Assembly: GCF_030272615.1 (NCBI RefSeq) | Contig: NC_081415.1 | Location: forward strand, 108,502,406-108,566,405 | Length of the DNA stretch: 64,000 nt | Direction of reading: 5' to 3' | DNA from: Cryptomeria japonica | Taxonomy: Eukaryota; Streptophyta; Pinopsida; Cupressales; Cupressaceae | Shown here: positions 57,457 to 64,000 of the stretch, in pieces | Position numbering within the stretch: the first letter of the stretch is position 1 | Layout of the letters: every line of letters starts with the position of its first letter | Translations under genes and position numbers: made by a program | Notes under the pieces: model-generated | Seen by the model: only the letters and a program-made list of their open reading frames with translations | Databases searched by the model: none | Told to the model about the DNA's origin: nothing

Positions 57457-58662
57457 ATGCAACGTGGCCAAAGAGCTCAAAAGGCCTTGGGAAGAGAAAA
57501 GAAACAGCTTGCATCCACCAGTAACCCTACACAAATCAACACAATGAGTGAACAAATGGGAAATGAATTAAGGATCTTAATGGAGCAAACAACTCGAACT
57601 CTCACAGAGAAAAAGGAGGAAATAACCCATCTACTTCTCCAAGACATTCAAAAATATGAACAACAATAATCTGCAACCCAGCCAAACCAATGGGAGAGAT
57701 ACCAACTCTCTCACCATTCAGAAAATAACAACATCCTAGCAAGAGTATCAAACCCTAGGCCAACAAGACCTTCATTCATACCTAGGGAAGAACACATGGC
57801 AGAAGAAGAAGCAAATAATCAACCCCTTGATAATCTTAATGAAATTGCTGAAGCATACTCAAGACTAGATCTCGAAGTGCAGAGAAATGTCTCCTTTAGG
57901 GATTATTGTGATGCTAAAACTCCGACTGCCCCTAGAAGGGAAAAGGGACAACCTATCAAAGATTTAAGGCAAATCGTAAGTAAAATGACTCTACCCAACT
58001 TCGATGGATCCAGAAAAGTCACGGCACACTCAAGGGTCCAAAAGATAGACACTTATCTCACACTTAGCCTCATGACAAAGGAAAACGCTATTAAATTCAC
58101 CATTCTACACTTGGAAGGAACTGCTAATGATTGGTGGCATCATGGCCTTATTACCCAAGGCCACCAACATATGACAACTTATGATGAATTCACTCAAAAA
58201 CTTATCCAAAGATTTGATCAAAAACACCCCAAATGGTACTTTAAAGAGCTAACACAATTGAAACAACATGGAACCGCAGAAGATTATGCCACTGAATTCC
58301 AAAAACTATCAGTCATGGGACCCGAGGTTTCTCAAAGTAGACTTGCATACCTATTTGTTGAAAGATTAAAAGAAACTATCTAGGGCTTGCTAAGTGCCCT
58401 CGATCCTACATCACTTGAGGACGCGCTCAAAAAGGCACTAAAATTAGACATAACACCTACAAAAGACAAATACCATACAAAGAATCAACCTTCTAGCATT
58501 CATACCAAATCTTTTTACAAAAAGGACGAACAAGAAAAACCTCATCCCCCTCTATATTACAATGAAAGAAAGGACCTCATATATAAAGGATTATGTTTCC
58601 AATGCAAGGGAAAATGGGGACATGGGCACATTTGTAATCAAAAAAAACTTAAAAGACGATGA
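57457..58662 (+). pseudogene. Ty3/Gypsy gag with two in-frame stops, truncated by a Copia insertion
   Basis: One frame runs 57457-58662, broken by TAA at 57667 and TAG at 58381. The N-terminus is helical (MEQTTRTLTEKKEEITHLLL). The capsid-like Retrotrans_gag region spans about 57960-58380 (MTLPNFDGS, LHLEGTANDWWHHGL, FTQKLIQRFDQKHPKW, ELTQLKQHGTAEDYATEFQK). A C-terminal zinc knuckle reads CFQCKGKWGHGHIC (58598-58640). The coding sequence ends at 58662 because the Copia LTR begins at 58663. Protease and pol of this element are not in the window. Confidence 0.85.
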
Positions 58663-59363
58663 TCTTAATGCATTAGTAGCTTCTGCAAGATAAGATTTTC
58701 CTAACTCGTTAATCATCTCTATTCTGTTTTGGTTTACTCATCTATACTATTAGATTATCTGATTTATCATTTCCGAACTGAATATGTTTATCAGACTGTA
58801 ACTTTGATCTTGATTATGATATTGATATTGGATAAAGATGGATTAGATCGACGACTTGCTTAACATAGTTAAGCGTCAATCTAAATGCTATCGGGCTAGT
58901 ACCCCGATAGCATATTAATGTCGATTCATTTATGAATCGGCATTAATATACTATCGGGGTATTAACCCGATAGCATTTAATGCTATTAGTTATTGTTATT
59001 GTTTGCTTTGACACCGATTCATTATCGGGTGTGTTTATATCGATCTGTTAACATATACAAATGGCACTAATTAGTTATCATTAACACCAAAGTGAATCGG
59101 CAGACAGTCACGACCAAGTGACATCTTGGTTGGACATGTCTAAAAGACATGTCTAATCAAGGTGCCACTTGATCGTGACTGCTTTGCTATATATACATCA
59201 TTCAAAAGAAAAGGAATGACATTGAAATCGATACATGTTCATTCTTCAGACCTGCAGAAAAGAAAGACGATAATATTATTGTCATAGTAATAATACCAAA
59301 ATCGGAAATACACTATCTAGCATATAACTTGTTTATTAAATTGGAAATTGCAATACATTTACA
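58663..59363 (+). repeat. Copia 5' LTR, 701 bp, with palindrome cluster
   Basis: Begins TCTTAATGCATTAGTAGC (the 3' LTR has TGTTAATGC, so the terminal TG has mutated to TC) and ends TTTACA just before the PBS. At 58890-58980 it holds nested inverted repeats: ATGCTATCGGG with CCCGATAGCAT, ATTAATGTCGATTCA with TGAATCGGCATTAAT, and another TATCGGG with CCCGATAGCAT. Confidence 0.85.
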
Positions 59364-59375
59364 TGGTATCAGAGC
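59364..59375 (+). other. Copia primer-binding site TGGTATCAGAGC
   Basis: Exact initiator-Met tRNA-type PBS adjoining the LTR end. Confidence 0.9.
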
Positions 59376-59453
59376 CAAGTTGATCGAACTTGAGGCTATT
59401 CAATTTTGTGAATAATTTAAGAACAAGGTTATATACTACATCACATTTCTCCA

Positions 59454-60414
59454 ATGGCCAGCGCTATCAGATTCGAAGACAGACTCGGAGGTGGCGATGA
59501 TTTTTTCAACCTAGAAGTTCAGAATCCAGATGATCTTAAAAGAGAACAAAGTGGATTCATTTGTTCAAACTAAAAATGATCAACCTGAAAATGAACCTGA
59601 CAAAACCGCATGGATTGAAGGAAATGAAAAAGCCATCAAAATAATAGTTGATGGGGTGAGAGACAACATAATGCCCATCATAAGAAAACATCAGACAGCC
59701 TATAAAATGTTCAAAGCACTTGAAAGCACATTTGAGATATCGAATGCAAGTCGAACTCTGGCATTAAAACAAGAAATAAATCATATCACCATGAACAAGG
59801 GGGAGACAATCAACGCCTACTTTATGCGGATATCAACTCTAAGAGATGAACTAGCAACTCTGGATTATGAGATCCAAAGCAAAGAGTTAACACTCATTGC
59901 TCTAGATGGGTTGCCTAGTGGATGGAGTACATTCATCCAAGGCATCAGTGCAAGATCCAAATATCCTAAGTTTGAAAGATTAAGGGACGATTGTCTCCAA
60001 GAAGAATCAAGATTGAACAAGATGGGAATAAAACAAAAGAACATAGATGAAGACCTTCAAGTCCTAAATACTAACACAAATAAGACAACCAAGAAGAAGC
60101 AATTTAGGAAAAGGAAGCGTCATCAAGGCAAGAACACTTCAAAGAGAGAACTATCACATATTCAATGCTATAGGTGCGATAAGTTCGGGCACTTTGTTGT
60201 AAAATGTCCAGAGAGAGCCAAACAAGCCACATTTGCCAGAGCAGGAAAATCTAAAAGAGAAGATAACTCCCAGAACTATGTCCTCTACTCAGCACTTACA
60301 AGCCATGCATCAAATAAGTCTAACTCCTGGGTGATCGACAGTGGTTCATCCAGACACATTACAGGGTTTAGAGAAGTGCTAGACTCCATAACAAGGATAA
60401 TGAAGAGGAAGTAA
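59454..60414 (+). pseudogene. Copia gag and protease start, frameshifted
   Basis: The ATG at 59454 (MASAIRFEDRLGGGDD) opens in one frame, which shifts near 59510 into the main frame (MILKENKVDSFV...). The UBN2/Retrotran_gag-like region includes TYKMFKALESTFEIS-like and INAYFMRISTLRDELATLDY motifs. The zinc knuckle is CYRCDKFGHFVVKC (60168-60209). The protease motif WVIDSGSSRHITG follows (60330-60368). A second frameshift near 60380 ends this frame at 60414. Confidence 0.85.
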
Positions 60415-62012
60415 CCATCGGAGATGATTCCTCACATCCAGTTAGAGGGATTGGTTCCTGCACCATCAAACTGAAGATAGGTATATCATTGCAACTCGAA
60501 GGAGTACTATATGGCCCCAGCATCAAGAGAAATCTAGTCTCCATATCAACCCTAGAAGATAACAGATACAGAGTAACCTTCATGGAGAACAAGGTGTTGG
60601 CTTGGCCGAAAAATTCTTCCATCAAGAAAGCTAAAGTCATTGGTCAAAGACGAGGCTATTTGTATGAGCTGTGCACAGAGCCCAACCTAGCCCTGATTCA
60701 CGAAGCAACAAATGTAAATGAGGTCGGGCATAGAAGACTAGGCCACCTGAATTATAGAGTTTTGTCATCTATGGGAAACCTTGCCACAAGTTTACCTAAG
60801 TTGCGACAATATCATTCAGAGGCATGCAAGGGATGTGCCCTAGGTAAAAATATCAAGGGTGCCTTCCATAATAGTACTAGGAAAACAAGCAAAGTATTAG
60901 AGTTAGTTCATTCTCATGTATGTGGACCTATGTCCGCTCCTTCTCTAGGAGGATGTTTATATTATGTAATATTTGTTGATGATTACTCTAGGAAAACTTG
61001 GATCTACTTTCTGAAGTGTAAAGACTCAGAAGAGATCCTTAGTAGGTTTAAAGGGTTTAAATCACTGACAGAAAACTACTCAGGTAATAAAATCAAAACC
61101 CTAAGGACTGATAATGGGGGGGAATACACATCAGAATTATTTAGAGATTTTTGTAAAAACTCAGGGATTAAGAGGGAGCTAACAATACCTTATAATCCTC
61201 AACAAAATGAGGTAGTTGAGAGGAAAAATAGGACAATTGTACAAGCTGCCAAAGCCATGATTCTTGATCAGAATCTAAATATCAATCTTTGGGCAGAAGC
61301 AACTAACACTGCTGTGTATATCCAAAACAGATGTCCTCACTCACATCTTGAAGATAAAACTCCTGAGGAAGTATTTACCAAACTAAAGCCAGATATCAGC
61401 CACCTTAAGATATTTGGGTGTCCTATCTATATACATGTACCTAAAGAGAAAAGACTAAAACTAGAACCTTCTGGAAAAAGTGGAATACTTGTAGGATATA
61501 GCGAAACATCCAAAGCCTATAGAATATATATACATGGTCAGAGAAATATTGAACTTAGTAGGGATGTAATCTTTGAAGAAGACTTAGCCTTCAAAAGAGC
61601 CCTAAGTACAATAGAGCCTGAAATCTATATCCCCACTCCTAACATAGAAGAAGACCCTACTCCTGAGCTTCAGAGGGAGAATCTTGAGGAAACCATAGGT
61701 GAAACTTCAAACCCATCTAAAGAAAACCTCAAGAAAAGACCTATATGGGCCACCAAGACTGTAGCAGAAGCTCAAAAGTTTGTTGCTCCTTCAGGAACCT
61801 TCAGGGAAAGCAAAAGACCTACTAAATTCACTAGCTATGTTGCTCTTATGAATGATCTTTCTAAAACTGAACCAAACAATGTATCAGATGCACTTAAACA
61901 TCAAGTATGGAAGGATGCCATGTCTGAAGAGTATCAATCCATTATGAAAAATGATGTTTGGGAGATTGTTCCTAGGCCAACCAAGAAATCTGTGGTTTCA
62001 TCTAAATGGTGA
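60414..62012 (+). pseudogene. Copia protease end, integrase and start of RT
   Basis: After the shift the frame continues with LEGVLYGPSIKRNLVSIS, then the GAG-pre-integrase HRRLGHLNYRVLSS...CKGCALGK. The integrase core shows all three acidic residues: VFVDDYS, RTDNGGEY and the E in NEVVERKN (usually NGVAERKN). ESKRPTKFTSYVALMNDLS and the RT entrance WEIVPRPTKKSVVSSKW follow. The frame then stops because a deletion joins it out of frame to later RT sequence. Confidence 0.85.
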
Positions 62013-63183
62013 GATCTCAGAAGAAGTCTACCTAGAGCAACCTGAAGGGTTTGAAATTTATGATGCAGAGTCTCATGTGTGTAGACTGAAGAAAGCTCTC
62101 TATGGGCTTAAACAGGCCCCCAGGGCCTGGTATGAAAGAATTGACACCTATCTCTCAGGACTAGGCTTCTATAAAAATGATGCAGATCCTAATCTCTACT
62201 ACAAAAGAAATAAAGATGATATGCTAATGTTGATTTTATATGTTGACGACTTATTAATCACAGGAAATGATCATCTTATAGATCAATGCAAGAATGATCT
62301 ATCCAAACAATTTGATATGAAGGACTTAGGACTCCTTCATTACTTCCTAGGATTAGAAGTATGGCAAAATTCTGACAATATTATACTAAACCAAGGAAAG
62401 TATACCTTGGACATTTTGAAGAGATTCGGAATGCATAACTGCAGACCTATGACATCTCCCATGGAAACAAATTTACATAAACTTAGGGAAGCAGCAGCAG
62501 AGTCACAATCCACTGATCCTACACTCTACAGACAGAAGATTGGGTCCCTGATGTATCTGGTGAATACAAGGCCAGATATCTGTTATGTTGTCAATGCCTC
62601 AAGTCAGTTTATGTGTGAGCCTAAGGAAATTCACCTGATTGCAGTGAAACACATTATGAGATACTTACAAGGTACTCTAAACCTTGGTCTCAAATATGAG
62701 AAAGTCAATCTAGACCTACACGGATTTACAGACTCAAATTGGGCTGGGAGTGTGACTGACAGGAAAAGCACTTCAGGGTGTTGCTTCAGTTTAGGATCAG
62801 CCATGATATCTTGGATAAGCAAAAAACAGTCTTTTGTAGCTCAGAGTTCCACCGAGGCCGAGTACATTGCAGCTTCCATGGCTACTCGAGAAGCAGTATG
62901 GCTTAGGAAGTTGCTTGTGGGACTATTTGGTGAACCTATGAAACCCGTTGTCATCCATTGTGACAACCAGAGCTGCATAAAGCTTTCTATAAATCCAGTA
63001 TTTCATGACAGATCCAAGCATATTGAGATTCCATACCATTATGTGCAAGACATGGTAGACAAAAATGTGATCAAATTGGAATATGTTAGCACAAGAGATC
63101 AGACTGCAGATATTCTAACCAAACCACTTTCCAGAGTGAAGGTTGATCACTTCAGAAAAGGTTTAGATATGATAAAAAGGTAA
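62013..63183 (+). pseudogene. Copia RT (N-terminally deleted) and RNase H
   Basis: From LNGEISEEVYLEQPEGF the frame encodes RT with LKKALYGLKQAPRAWYERI and the YVDDLLITG active site. RNase H has GFTDSNWAG and SSTEAEYIAAS, and the end is DILTKPLSR...GLDMIKR. The first part of RT, including the first catalytic Asp region, is missing. The junction at about 62010 places SSKW directly against LNGEI, so this copy cannot encode a working polymerase. Confidence 0.9.
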
Positions 63184-63739
63184 TCTGCTTTGTAAATAAG
63201 ATGTTTAATGTGTAAACTTCTTTTGTCATGTTGGGACATTCTGGGTTTCACCCGCTGTGTTCATATCTAAGAGGTGACAATCTCTCAGATTATGAACACT
63301 TGTATGTAGACATCATAAGGTGACGATCTTATGATTCTCTAAACCAATTTTCATGATTGGATCTCTGGTATGTCATGGATGTGCCATGATGGTGTTGTGA
63401 TAAAATATTTCTATAAAATGTTTGTGCACATATCACAACCTGGATAAGATGAGAATCTAACCATCCTCATATGTTTATCCTTAGTATTGCGTGTTTAGGC
63501 AATACTGATATCACGTGTTTAGGTGATATCTTGTCATAATGAAATGATAAATCTTTTATATCACATGGTTAGGTGATACTCTATGTCACATGCTTAGAGT
63601 GATGTTTTATATTTGTATATTATGTCCTGACGATACTTCATATCATATGTACAAATGATATATATTCTTAGAGACTGACATTATGGAAAAAGAAATGTGA
63701 TGCAGGTTACTTTATCTATCTTCCAAAGCTAAGAGGGAG
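63184..63739 (+). other. Copia 3' untranslated region and polypurine tract
   Basis: Short repeats such as ATATCACGTGTTTAGGTGAT and TATCACATGGTTAGGTGAT recur at about 63500-63600. The purine tract AAGCTAAGAGGGAG (63727-63739) adjoins the 3' LTR start. Confidence 0.7.
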
Positions 63740-64000
63740 TGTTAATGCATTAATAGCTTCTGCAAGATAAGATTTTCCTAACTCGTTAATCTCCTCTATT
63801 CTGTTTTGGTTTACTCATCTATACTATTAGATTATCTGATTTATGCTTTCCGAACTGAATATGTTTATCAGACTATAACTTTGATCTTGATTATGATATT
63901 GATATTGGATAAAGATGGATTAGATCGACGACCTGCTTAACATAGTTAAGCGTCGATCTAAATGCTATCGGGCTAGTAACCCGATAGCATATTAATGTCG
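63740..64000 (+). repeat. Copia 3' LTR, first 261 bp
   Basis: Starts TGTTAATGCATTAATAGC and is collinear with 58663-58923 at about ten differences. It is cut by the window edge. Confidence 0.9.

Larger units (their letters stand above)
58663..64000 (+). mobile_element. Ty1/Copia LTR retrotransposon (right end outside window)
   Basis: 5' LTR 58663-59363, PBS 59364-59375, gag/protease/integrase/RT-RNase H remnants to 63183, polypurine tract 63727-63739, 3' LTR from 63740. The compared 261 bp of the two LTRs differ at about ten sites (~96% identity), indicating an insertion that is not recent. It disrupts a Gypsy gag. The target duplication cannot be checked because the right end is cut; the left flank is GATGA. 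Confidence 0.9.

Overview
This is a eukaryotic nuclear window with the look of a large, repeat-rich plant genome. A conifer or other gymnosperm is most likely, but that is an inference from the giant intron, LTR-retrotransposon density, hAT and Copia relics and telo-box motifs; no species marker was seen. There are no bacterial operons, rRNA genes or CRISPR arrays.

Host gene content is sparse. Four well-bounded minus-strand exons (47118-46887, 17760-17668, 17566-17159, 16929-16857) encode the RRM half and the following linker of a plant CCCH-zinc-finger/RRM tRNA (uracil-5-)-methyltransferase (TRMT2A-like). The first two are separated by a 29,126-bp intron (46886-17761) filled with retroelements, so much of this window is the inside of one intron. 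Two candidate plus-strand exons of an unrecognised gene lie at 15166-15401.

The dominant system is an unusual LTR family whose LTR itself carries a roughly 1,073-codon gene of unknown function. A 7,262-bp solo LTR (31933-39194, TSD GGTCC) with an intact ORF (34923-38144) is nested head-to-head inside an older 4.5-kb solo LTR of the same family (27461-31932 plus 39200-39237, TSD AGACC) that has lost nearly all of the ORF. A third LTR is cut by the left window edge (1-3500) and abuts a PBS-like site and a Ty3/Gypsy integrase remnant. Each of the three LTRs carries an array of 11-14 short imperfect hairpins at about 166-bp pitch, a TATA promoter with paired AAGTCGGCCT boxes, a likely 5'-UTR intron with a conserved hairpin, and then the ORF. 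Palindromic telo-boxes follow the ORF in every copy where that end is visible. Two further ORF relatives (6102-9204 and 40420-43640) are decayed and lack the array.

Other layout: 10-15 kb and 18-27 kb are mostly unassigned AT-rich DNA with local tandem duplications and LTR fragments. A complete 334-bp TRIM with a tRNA-like promoter in its LTRs sits at 44189-44522 inside one ORF relative. A broken-up ~85-bp repeat array spans 47.1-57.1 kb and is interrupted by two hAT transposase relics and a 241-bp hairpin element. The right end is a Ty3/Gypsy gag element (57065-58662) into which a Copia element (58663 to beyond the window) has inserted. That Copia copy has two frameshifts and an RT deletion that probably arose through microhomology.
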